From an uncultured Christensenella sp. (GTDB lineage: Bacteria; Bacillota; Clostridia; Christensenellales; UBA3700), in assembly GCA_910576875.1 (NCBI GenBank), contig CAJTKI010000060.1:1-9525 (forward strand): a stretch of 9,525 bases of DNA, written 5' to 3'. Under the pieces are notes generated by a model, which searched no databases, was not told the origin of the DNA, and was given only the letters and a program-made list of their open reading frames with translations. Positions 1 through 6,296 of this stretch are shown piece by piece (within the stretch, counting starts at the first letter, position 1; each line of letters begins with the position of its first letter). Made by a program: the position numbers and the translations under genes.

Positions 1-521
1 TGGTCGCGACGGCGCGCACCGTCAAGGCGACGCATCCGGACGCCAAGGTCGTATTTATCGGACCGTGCGCGGCGAAGAAACTGGAAGCATCGCGTCGTAC
101 CGTGCGTTCCGACGTGGATTTCGTCATCACGTTTGAAGAGCTCGACGGCATGTTTGCCGCCAAGGAGATCGATCCCGCCGCGATGGCGGACGATCCGATG
201 CAGGATGCGACGGCGATCGGACGCGGATACGGCGTTGCGGGCGGCGTTGCGTCTGCGATCGAGCGTTGCGTACACGAGTATTATCCCGACGTCGACGTCA
301 AGATCGAGCATGCCGAAGGGCTTGCCGACTGCAAAAAGATGCTGATGCTTGCCAAGGCGGGACAAAAGAACGGTTGTTTGATCGAGGGCATGGGTTGTCC
401 GGGCGGTTGCATTGCCGGCGCGGGCACGAATATCCCCGTCGCCAAGGCCGCCGTCGAAGTCAAGAAATTTTGCGCCGCGGCGGATCGCGCGCTGCCGGTA
501 CCGGATTCGGATCGCGACTGA
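1..521 (+). CDS. [FeFe]-hydrogenase large-subunit C-terminal domain protein, 3' end only
   Basis: The reading frame is open from the left edge (first full codon at base 3) and ends at TGA 519-521, so the N-terminal part, including the first H-cluster motif, lies outside the window. Two H-cluster signatures are visible. GPCAAKKLEA, with its Cys codon at 66-68, matches the L2 type (PCxxKxxE). EGMGCPGGCIAGAG, with Cys codons at 396-398 and 408-410, matches L3 (ExMxCxGGCxxG). In this family these cysteines hold the [4Fe-4S] part of the H-cluster. The protein stops about 36 residues after L3 and has no small-subunit (SSU) tail as in CpI-type enzymes. Together with the GPCxAKK form of L2, this resembles the monomeric or putative sensory hydrogenases of Clostridia (groups C/D) more than the fermentative H2-producing enzymes. 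The subgroup is inference, because the upstream domains (PAS, ferredoxin) cannot be seen. Confidence 0.85.
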   Translation, partial: VATARTVKATHPDAKVVFIGPCAAKKLEASRRTVRSDVDFVITFEELDGMFAAKEIDPAAMADDPMQDATAIGRGYGVAGGVASAIERCVHEYYPDVDVKIEHAEGLADCKKMLMLAKAGQKNGCLIEGMGCPGGCIAGAGTNIPVAKAAVEVKKFCAAADRALPVPDSDRD

Positions 522-541
522 TTTTTGTTTTTGCAACGTAC

Positions 542-567
542 AAGACCTGCCGTTCGGCAGGTCTTTT
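542..567 (+). terminator. Rho-independent terminator after the hydrogenase-like gene
   Basis: A perfect 10-bp stem (AAGACCTGCC, 542-551, with GGCAGGTCTT, 556-565) closes a GTTC tetraloop and runs directly into TTTT (564-567). It starts 20 bases after the stop codon, as expected for an intrinsic terminator of the upstream gene. Confidence 0.93.
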
Positions 568-767
568 GCATGCGCTCGAATCGCGCGATTTACGGATGAA
601 AACGACGCGTCTGCGTCAGACGGCGCAAAGCGTTTCGGCGCGTTAAAAAAGTTCATGGAATAAGCTATTCCATGAACTTTTGAGTACAATCGGCTGTAAT
701 GCCGGCATAATTCGATCTTGCGGATCCGTTCTGACGACGGTATTTGCGTGTGGTAAATGCTTTTGAC
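568..767. other. Intergenic stretch with no credible gene
   Basis: Between the terminator and the promoter of the surface-protein gene I see no ORF with a ribosome binding site and no tRNA-like structure. A small 6-bp inverted repeat (CGTCTG/CAGACG, 608-622) and the long palindrome at 647-681 are the only structured elements. The short ORFs that cross 412-663 are out-of-frame continuations of codon-biased DNA and have no start signal. Confidence 0.6.
647..681. repeat. Perfect 16-bp palindrome, copy 1 of a pair
   Basis: AAAAGTTCATGGAATA (647-662), spacer AGC, then the exact reverse complement (666-681). It could be a bidirectional intrinsic terminator, since it has an A-run on one side and a T-run on the other. 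However, the upstream gene already has a good terminator at 542-567, and the same arm recurs at 805-820 at a transcription start. That makes an operator or a small repeated element equally possible. Half of each arm, TTCATGGAA, is itself a near-dyad. Confidence 0.9.
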
Positions 768-796
768 TTGACATGCCGCAACTTTTGGAATAAAAT
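768..796 (+). promoter_or_regulatory. Sigma-A type promoter of the surface-protein gene
   Basis: TTGACA (768-773, consensus -35), a 17-base spacer, then TAAAAT (791-796, one mismatch to TATAAT). The predicted transcription start is near 803, so the transcript would open almost exactly at the second palindrome (805-839). The leader to the preferred start at 890 would be about 87 bases. Confidence 0.85.
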
Positions 797-804
797 AGTA
801 ATAG

Positions 805-839
805 AAAAGTTCATGGAATAGCTTATTTTATGAACTGTT
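805..839 (+). promoter_or_regulatory. Diverged second palindrome at the transcription start (operator or 5' hairpin)
   Basis: The left arm AAAAGTTCATGGAATA (805-820) is identical to that of the palindrome at 647-681. The right arm is diverged (TATTTTATGAAC then TG). As RNA it still pairs well, because the two C-to-T changes become G-U pairs. It lies at about +2 of the predicted transcript, where a bound repressor would block RNA polymerase, or where a hairpin would cap the mRNA 5' end. Which of these applies cannot be decided from sequence. Confidence 0.6.
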
Positions 840-889
840 TTCCAACGGGTCGGAATGCGAATAAGAGGAATAATCGGGAAAACGGTATT

Positions 890-3800
890 ATGAATACAGG
901 CAAAAAAACGACAGATGGTTTGCGATTGGCAATTGCGACTGCAATTGCGATCGTACTGGTGAGCATATCGGTATGTTGCGGCATATGGTTTGCGGATTCG
1001 GATGCGGTTTACGCAATGGATACGACCGCAACCGCGCAGGTCGGAGAATTGTTATCCAATCATTACGAGACGCGCACGGACGGCAAAATATTCAATCGTA
1101 AGACGTTGGAAGATTTGTATGCGGCGTTAGGCGGCGCGGGAGCGAATCTTGCTACGGTTTCGGCGTTGGGAACGCGAGATGCCGCAGACTTGCGCGCGCA
1201 AAACGGCAGTCAGGATATTGCGGTCACGTTCGGCGATTACGAATGGACGGTTACGCATTTGACGCAGGATCGCAACGGCAATACGATCGTGACGCTGTGG
1301 CTGACAGAGAGTACGACAGATATGGAATGGAATCTTTGGCTAGACGATTCGAAAGCGCTCGCTTATCCGAGCGATATGTATTCGACCAGTTACATTCGCG
1401 CAAAAGGGCTGAACAGCGGCGGTTGCGGATATGTTGCGTCGCCGGCGGATGCCGACGGCGTAAATAAAAAATTGACTCAAATCCCGCAGGATGAAACGCA
1501 TGCGTTTGCGATTTTTTCGATGGCGACGGCAAACGATGCAAGCGGACATAATCGTTCGGTACTTCCTTATCTCGTACAGCCTCGAGACGTTGCTTATCAG
1601 GAAACGGAATCTTTGAAACCATATGCTCCGAGCAATTGGAACGTCTCGCCCAATGAAGCTTACGGATCGTCAATTGCACCGAGTGGAGATTATATTTACA
1701 AAACGCATTATAACGAATGGGCGGACGATTATTTATGGTTGCCGAGTATTGCGGAGACGGGTTGGGGAGATGCATCCGGTTTTTGGAAATTATCGATCAA
1801 TCAACGCAGTAACGTCAATCATACTTGGACACGCAGCGGACATTTCAATGTTGCGTCTGTTTCTTTCGGTTTACATAGCACGACTACGAATTATTACGAT
1901 ACATACGTGACGACGCAGTTGGCGGTGCGTCCCGCGCTGCATCTGAATTTGACAAAAGCGGATGCGGATACCGTAGAGCCGATTGCCGTGCCGTCCGTCG
2001 GGATGACGCAAGCGGATAGAAATAAACCGTATAACGGTGCGGCACAGACTTTTGCGTTGAGCGAATATTATGCCGCCAATATGCAGATTACGGCAATTAC
2101 CGGCAAAGATCCGGCAGGAAACGCGATTACCGCAGACATGTCGTTCGATGCGGCAAACGGTACCGTTCAAGCAAAGTATGCGGGGACATATCAGGTAGAA
2201 TTGAATCTGACGTCGTCGGCGACGGACTTTTGGACGACAGGCAACGACAGCACGGGCAAACGCGAAATCGAGTTTACGATACAGCCCAAGCAATTGTCCG
2301 TATCATTGTCCAGTAACGTGCCCGACGGCAAATGGGAATGGGCGTTAGAAGATGCATATACGGCGACGATTACAGCGTCCGACATCGAATCGGGCGACAC
2401 GATCGGCATGCAGGCGATCTATACCGACAAGACGAGCGGCACAGCCCGCCATGTCGCAGGCGTGCAATCGGGCGCAGACATCGTCGCGACGGTGGATTTG
2501 TCTAAGATCGCGATCGGCGAATATATGTTGACCGCCGCGTTGGACAACACCGTCGGACAGAGCATCAACTATTCGATCCGAAACGGATTGAATACGGCGG
2601 GTATCCCGCGCGCGTTTACCGTGTTGTCCAAGAAGATCGACACGAGCGCAATCACTTGGCAGTATACGGCGTTGGGACCGAGCGGCAACCCGATCCCGAA
2701 CGGCGCGAATCAAGCGGACATCGCGAGCGGCAAGCAGATCGTGTTCGCATATTTCGGGACGCTGGACAGTTACGGCGCGGTGACGAACAAATTGGAAATC
2801 AAACGCAGTACCTTGCCGAGCGACGACCAAGGCAATTTGCTCGTCGAGATCGACAATTTGACGTCGAGTTTTAACGGCACGACGTATACGGACGGATACA
2901 GCAATCAGAGCGGATCGTCGGTCGCACACTATACAACCAAAGTATTGCTTAAAATCGTCCATGACGACTATCTGTTCGACAACAACAAGAAACAGATCGA
3001 ACTGACGATTGAATGGGAGATCGTCAAAGGGACGTTCGATCTGTCGGGCGTCAAATGGAAGTACAAATACACGACGGATACGGGGATCGTGACAGACTAC
3101 TATGATCCGAATGCGACGGTGTTGGAGTACAACGACGGCGGACGGATCAGTGTATCGGTCGATGCGGCGACGTTGCCGCTGGGGTTGGAAGCGCCGGACG
3201 GCGGATTCGACTACAACAACGGCGAGAGCGGGACGCGCGTACAGAAGTATACGACGACTTTGGCGGGGAACTCGCTGGAATACGATGCGGGATGCTTCGA
3301 GCAGCCTGCGGACTTGGTGTTGGAATGGGAGATCGTCGGCAAGGGGATCGAAGTCAAGTGGAAGCGAGTCGCGGCGGGAGCGTATTTCTTGCGCGAACTG
3401 AATTGCGATCCCAAGTACAAGGAGATCGTGCATTATCGCTACTACGACGCGGCGGGCAACGAGCTGGGCGCGGACGAAGCGGGACGGCAGGCGATCGCGG
3501 ACAAGGTTGCGGCGGAGAACATCGGACCGGAGAATCCGCAGAACTTCAAGATCGTCGCGTACTTGGACGGAACGGGAAGCGAGAATTACCGCTTGAAGAC
3601 GGATCCGGCGGAGACGATCGTCAAGATCGGCAACGACGCGATCACGACGATTAAGGCGGAGATGCCGCAGTCGGTGGAGTACGACGGCAACGCGAAGTAC
3701 ACGCAAGACGAGATCCAATTCACGGGCGCGCCGATTCGACCGACGGACTATACGGTGACGTATTATGCGGGAACGGATCTGGCGGACATGAGCAAGAACA

Positions 3801-4624
3801 CGAAACTGGACGGCGCGCCGACGGACGCGGGCAAGTATGTGATCGAGATCGAGATGCATGACGATTCGTATGTGTTGACGCCGAGCGTGTTTGCGGTCGA
3901 GATCGCCGCAAAACAAGTCGCGGTGCCGACGGTGAAGGAAGCGACGTTCAACGGAACGGAATACAGCTTGCTCGATCTGTTGACGGGATTTGATGCGACG
4001 TTGATGACGTTGGATCTGGTGACGACGGCGACGAATGCGGGGACGTATCGCGCGACGGTGACGTTGCCGAATAGCAATTACGTTTGGGCGACGGCGGACG
4101 GCGCGACGGGCTCGCAGGAATACGAATTGTCTTGGACGATTGCCAAAGCGAAGTTGAAAGAACAATGGGTCGGCCAGGCAGACGGCAAGCAGACGTTTGT
4201 CGTGTCGGACAAATATGCGGATTACGTGCAGATCGTGTACGAGTATTACGACGCGGACGGGAATCTCGTCGCGGAGTCGGATCTGATCGCGGGACAGACG
4301 TACAAAGTGGTGGCGAAACTGGGCGCGGCGAGCGCGGAGAACTTTGAGTTCATCGACGTCAACGGCGAAGTGACGACGACGCCGAGCCAAAGCGAAGCCA
4401 AGCAATTTGTATACGGCAACGATCCGAACAATCCGAACGGATCGGGTAACAACGGCAATTTCGCGGGCGGCACGAGCGAACCGTGGTTTAAGATCGTCAT
4501 GATTGCGATCTTGACGGTGTTGGTCGTTATGATGCTGTTGTTGTGCGGTATTTGGATGACGGTCGCGCGCAACGGCAGACTGCGCCGCGCGCGGGAAGAT
4601 CGCAACGCATCCGACCGCAGATAA
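890..4624 (+). CDS. Large membrane-anchored surface protein with DUF6273-like and Ig/MBG-like modules
   Basis: 1244 residues from ATG 890. An in-frame ATG at 830 would add 20 residues, but it lies inside the palindrome, lacks a Shine-Dalgarno site and would hide the signal peptide. The 890 start has only a modest site (GGGA about 9 bases upstream). Residues 1-42 form a signal peptide (KK, hydrophobic LAIATAIAIVLVSIS, VYA cut site). Residues about 110-352 resemble DUF6273: a Trp-rich start, LWLTES, a DYLWLPS segment, and the typical closing VRPALHLNLT. Modules of Ig-like, MBG-like type follow: KPYNG..AGTYQV at 379-470, repeats ending in EWEIVKG and EWEIVGKG at about 584-820, YDGNAKY..AGKYVIEI at about 928-1000, and FNGTEY..AGTYRATV at about 1020-1085. 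An Asn/Gly/Pro linker leads to a transmembrane helix (1202-1226) and an Arg-rich tail. There is no LPXTG signal. It is probably displayed outside the membrane for binding or adhesion; its ligand is unknown. Confidence 0.85.
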   Translation: MNTGKKTTDGLRLAIATAIAIVLVSISVCCGIWFADSDAVYAMDTTATAQVGELLSNHYETRTDGKIFNRKTLEDLYAALGGAGANLATVSALGTRDAADLRAQNGSQDIAVTFGDYEWTVTHLTQDRNGNTIVTLWLTESTTDMEWNLWLDDSKALAYPSDMYSTSYIRAKGLNSGGCGYVASPADADGVNKKLTQIPQDETHAFAIFSMATANDASGHNRSVLPYLVQPRDVAYQETESLKPYAPSNWNVSPNEAYGSSIAPSGDYIYKTHYNEWADDYLWLPSIAETGWGDASGFWKLSINQRSNVNHTWTRSGHFNVASVSFGLHSTTTNYYDTYVTTQLAVRPALHLNLTKADADTVEPIAVPSVGMTQADRNKPYNGAAQTFALSEYYAANMQITAITGKDPAGNAITADMSFDAANGTVQAKYAGTYQVELNLTSSATDFWTTGNDSTGKREIEFTIQPKQLSVSLSSNVPDGKWEWALEDAYTATITASDIESGDTIGMQAIYTDKTSGTARHVAGVQSGADIVATVDLSKIAIGEYMLTAALDNTVGQSINYSIRNGLNTAGIPRAFTVLSKKIDTSAITWQYTALGPSGNPIPNGANQADIASGKQIVFAYFGTLDSYGAVTNKLEIKRSTLPSDDQGNLLVEIDNLTSSFNGTTYTDGYSNQSGSSVAHYTTKVLLKIVHDDYLFDNNKKQIELTIEWEIVKGTFDLSGVKWKYKYTTDTGIVTDYYDPNATVLEYNDGGRISVSVDAATLPLGLEAPDGGFDYNNGESGTRVQKYTTTLAGNSLEYDAGCFEQPADLVLEWEIVGKGIEVKWKRVAAGAYFLRELNCDPKYKEIVHYRYYDAAGNELGADEAGRQAIADKVAAENIGPENPQNFKIVAYLDGTGSENYRLKTDPAETIVKIGNDAITTIKAEMPQSVEYDGNAKYTQDEIQFTGAPIRPTDYTVTYYAGTDLADMSKNTKLDGAPTDAGKYVIEIEMHDDSYVLTPSVFAVEIAAKQVAVPTVKEATFNGTEYSLLDLLTGFDATLMTLDLVTTATNAGTYRATVTLPNSNYVWATADGATGSQEYELSWTIAKAKLKEQWVGQADGKQTFVVSDKYADYVQIVYEYYDADGNLVAESDLIAGQTYKVVAKLGAASAENFEFIDVNGEVTTTPSQSEAKQFVYGNDPNNPNGSGNNGNFAGGTSEPWFKIVMIAILTVLVVMMLLLCGIWMTVARNGRLRRAREDRNASDRR

Positions 4625-4734
4625 TCCGAATCGCTCCGATGTGTCGCCGCGTGCAAGGTCATTTCGAAAATGATGTGCGGGCAAAATTAAGCAACGACGC
4701 GCAATCGGCAATCGAGACCGTTGACAAACGCTCG
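4625..4734. other. Spacer after the surface-protein gene, no terminator or gene found
   Basis: A 6-bp stem (TCATTT/AAATGA, 4659-4673) has no U-run, so I do not call it a terminator. A TTGACA at 4721-4726 has no -10 partner at the right distance. Together with the next entries this is part of a 428-base gap between genes. Confidence 0.5.
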
Positions 4735-4760
4735 AAAAAGACGCAAAAAAGTGCAAAAAA
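4735..4760. promoter_or_regulatory. Phased A-tracts (likely curved or UP-like DNA)
   Basis: Three A-runs (4735-4739, 4745-4750, 4755-4760) are centred about 10 bases apart, close to one helical turn, and shorter AAAA runs follow at 4769-4772 and 4778-4781. Such phasing bends DNA intrinsically. Placed just upstream of a -10 element, it resembles the UP-element/curved DNA of strong promoters. Confidence 0.55.
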
Positions 4761-4773
4761 GGTGTCATAAAAG

Positions 4774-4804
4774 TTGGAAAATACTTGACGCGACATGTTA
4801 GAAT
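4774..4804 (+). promoter_or_regulatory. Probable extended -10 promoter feeding the spoIIR leader
   Basis: TGTTAGAAT (4796-4804) is an extended -10 (TGn plus TAGAAT). The best -35 is TTGGAA at 4774-4779, with a long 19-base spacer. The better hexamer TTGACG (4785-4790) is only 8 bases from the -10 and cannot pair with it. CATGTTA (4794-4800) also fits the sigma-F/G -10 form CATnnTA, but I found no matching -35. Transcription would start near 4811. Confidence 0.45.
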
Positions 4805-4851
4805 CAGGACGGAAGCGCAGAGCGGAATACGAAAATTTCGCACAGCGCATA

Positions 4852-4929
4852 AACGACGCGGGATCGGAGACGGTGCCGCGTCGTTCGTTGTACCTTGACA
4901 ACCGAATACCGCGCCGCAAACGGCGGCGC
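4852..4929 (+). promoter_or_regulatory. Structured leader with boxB/boxA-like order, as in rRNA operon leaders
   Basis: A perfect 10-bp stem (AACGACGCGG 4852-4861 with CCGCGTCGTT 4876-4885, 14-base loop) is followed four bases later by TGTACCTTGACAACCGAATA (4889-4908). That motif resembles the boxA region of Bacillota rRNA leaders and spacers (for example TGCTCTTTGAAAACTGAA in Bacillus, from memory). A 6-bp GC hairpin (4911-4916/4924-4929) follows. Order and spacing fit an antitermination leader, but no rRNA gene is present. It may be a remnant, or a working antitermination site for the operon downstream. Confidence 0.4.
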
Positions 4930-4938
4930 AACCGATCG

Positions 4939-4991
4939 TCCGACGCATGTCGCGTCGTCGGATAAAACGCGCGATCGCGAAAATTTTTCGC
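4939..4991 (+). repeat. Two further inverted repeats in the spoIIR upstream region
   Basis: TCCGACG (4939-4945) pairs with CGTCGGA (4956-4962), and GCGAAAA (4977-4983) is almost abutted by its complement TTTTCGC (4985-4991). Neither has the hairpin-plus-U-run form of a terminator. No ORF here has a ribosome binding site. Confidence 0.4.
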
Positions 4992-5007
4992 AGGTCGCAA
5001 TCGTCGC

Positions 5008-5036
5008 GTATAGCGGAGCGCATCGCGGCAATACTC
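5008..5036 (+). promoter_or_regulatory. Candidate sigma-F promoter of spoIIR
   Basis: GTATA (5008-5012), a 14-base spacer, then GGCAATACTC (5027-5036). This fits the B. subtilis sigma-F pattern as I remember it (-35 GYATA type, 14-15 bases, -10 GGNRAYAMTW) with only the last -10 base off. Transcription would start near 5042, giving a very short leader that still includes the GGAGG at 5043-5047. spoIIR is a known sigma-F target, which raises the odds that this is real. Confidence 0.6.
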
Positions 5037-5052
5037 CTATGCGGAGGTTGAC

Positions 5053-5577
5053 ATGAAGACGAAAATCATTTGTGTTTTGGCGCTGATCGCGGTGTGCGCG
5101 GTCGGTCTGTGCATATGGGGCGGCAACTCCGATCCGTCCGAGCAATATCTGCGTATACATATCCGCGCGAACAGCAACGAAGCATGCGATCAAGACGTGA
5201 AGTATGCCGTCAAGCAAGCCGTAGTCGATACGCTGACGCCGTATCTGGCGGGCGTGCAGACCAAGGAGCAGGCGATGTCGATCGTCGAGAGTCGCTTGCG
5301 CGACATAGAACGCGCCGCCGATCGCGTTTTGGCGCAACACGGCATGGGATACGTATCGCATGCGGCGTTGTGTCGGGAGCGTTTTCCCGACCGCGATTAT
5401 CAGGACCTGACGTTGCAGGCGGGCGTATACGACGCGCTGATCGTATCGCTGGGCAGCGGGACGGGGGACAACTGGTGGTGCGTCGTGTTTCCGCCGTTGT
5501 GTTTCGGAACGCAGGAGCCGGAGCAGGTACGGTATCGCTCGTGGATTGCGCAGATGTGGAAAAAACTATTCGATTAG
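5053..5577 (+). CDS. spoIIR: Stage II sporulation protein R
   Basis: 174 residues. SpoIIR is made in the forespore and secreted into the space between the two membranes, where it activates the SpoIIGA protease that turns pro-sigma-E into active sigma-E in the mother cell. Seen here: an N-terminal export helix (residues 4-22), the family signature LRIHIRANS (33-41) followed by DQDVKYAVKQAV, a central amphipathic helix, and the C-terminal hallmark NWWCVVFPPLCF (140-151). The length is near that of short clostridial members and shorter than the Bacillus protein, which has a longer C-terminal tail. The start is set by GGAGG at 5043-5047 with a 5-base spacer. It is the first gene of a tight cluster with sleB and ypeB; its TAG stop forms part of the next ribosome binding site. 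Confidence 0.95.
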   Translation: MKTKIICVLALIAVCAVGLCIWGGNSDPSEQYLRIHIRANSNEACDQDVKYAVKQAVVDTLTPYLAGVQTKEQAMSIVESRLRDIERAADRVLAQHGMGYVSHAALCRERFPDRDYQDLTLQAGVYDALIVSLGSGTGDNWWCVVFPPLCFGTQEPEQVRYRSWIAQMWKKLFD

Positions 5578-5585
5578 GAGCAGTT

Positions 5586-6287
5586 ATGAAAGAACAGACT
5601 TGGATCCGCGTCGTCGCGGGCATGCTCGTCGTACTGGCGCTGACGACTGCGGCGATCGTATTTGCGACGATGGGGACGCAAGGCGACGCGCAGCCGACCG
5701 CGGTGCTCAAACAGGGCATGAGCGGGACGCAGGTGCGGACGTTGCAGACCAAACTCAACAGCCTGGGATTCAATTGCGGCAAGGTGGACGGAATTTTCGG
5801 TTCTAAGACGACCGCCGCCGTCAAGCGATATCAGTCGAGCAAAGGGTTGGTCGCAGACGGCATCGTCGGCGCAAAGACTGCCGCGGCGCTCGGGATTTCG
5901 CTGTCCGGCTCGTCGAGCACGAACAGCAGTTACAATTCTTCCGACGTCTATCTGCTTGCCAAGTGCATCCATGCCGAGGCGCGCGGCGAGCCTTATACGG
6001 GACAGGTTGCGGTCGGCGCGGTGATACTCAATCGCGTGCGCAGCAGCAAATTCCCCAACACGATCGCCGGCGTGATCTACCAGCCGTACGCGTTTACGGC
6101 GGTCAACGACGGACAGATCAATCTCGAACCCAATCAGAGCGCGTACAATGCGGCGCGCGATTGCATGAACGGATGGGATCCGACCAACGGCTGTCTGTAT
6201 TATTATAATCCGGCGACCGCGACGAGCGCGTGGATTTGGTCGCGTCCGGTGCTGTTGAAAATCGGCAAACACAGTTTCTGTAAATAA
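5586..6287 (+). CDS. sleB: Spore cortex-lytic enzyme SleB
   Basis: 233 residues. SleB is a lytic transglycosylase that cuts muramic-lactam-containing cortex peptidoglycan during germination; it is made in the forespore and stored in the mature spore. Residues 9-27 are a hydrophobic export segment. Residues about 40-103 form a peptidoglycan-binding domain (LKQGMSGTQVRTLQTKL, GIFGSKTTAAVKRYQ, DGIVGAKT). After a Ser/Asn linker, residues about 120-233 are the catalytic Hydrolase_2 domain, with HAEARGEPYTGQVAVGAVILNRV; E131 is the expected catalytic Glu. It is shorter than the B. subtilis protein (about 305 residues), mainly in the linker. The start follows AGGAG (5576-5580), which overlaps the spoIIR stop. 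The same frame stays open upstream through spoIIR, but that is a shadow. ypeB follows after 9 bases, the usual sleB-ypeB order. Confidence 0.95.
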   Translation: MKEQTWIRVVAGMLVVLALTTAAIVFATMGTQGDAQPTAVLKQGMSGTQVRTLQTKLNSLGFNCGKVDGIFGSKTTAAVKRYQSSKGLVADGIVGAKTAAALGISLSGSSSTNSSYNSSDVYLLAKCIHAEARGEPYTGQVAVGAVILNRVRSSKFPNTIAGVIYQPYAFTAVNDGQINLEPNQSAYNAARDCMNGWDPTNGCLYYYNPATATSAWIWSRPVLLKIGKHSFCK

Positions 6288-6296
6288 AGGAGCGTT

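Noticed and set aside
830..889. Earlier ATG for the surface protein
   Set aside because: It lies in the palindrome, has no Shine-Dalgarno site, would give a leader of only about 27 bases and would put 20 hydrophilic residues before the signal peptide.
4785..4804. TTGACG and TAGAAT as a -35/-10 pair
   Set aside because: They are only 8 bases apart, far from the needed 16-18; an extended -10 reading is more reasonable.
4795..4965. 56-codon ORF starting at the -10 region before spoIIR
   Set aside because: There is no ribosome binding site, the peptide is Arg-rich without a recognisable pattern, and its ATG lies inside the predicted promoter.
2345..5023. 892-codon open frame on the minus strand, opposite the surface-protein gene
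   Set aside because: The translation is an Arg/His/Val-rich string without domains. It arises because the + strand codon usage avoids codons whose complement is a stop. The + strand protein has a signal peptide, domains and an anchor.
5009..5050. TATAGCGGAG resembling part of 5S rRNA
   Set aside because: The rest of the 5S sequence and its stems are missing; it is a short chance match.
5070..5585. Upstream extension of the sleB frame through spoIIR
   Set aside because: SpoIIR in the other frame is unmistakable, and the sleB start at 5586 has its own ribosome binding site and export helix.
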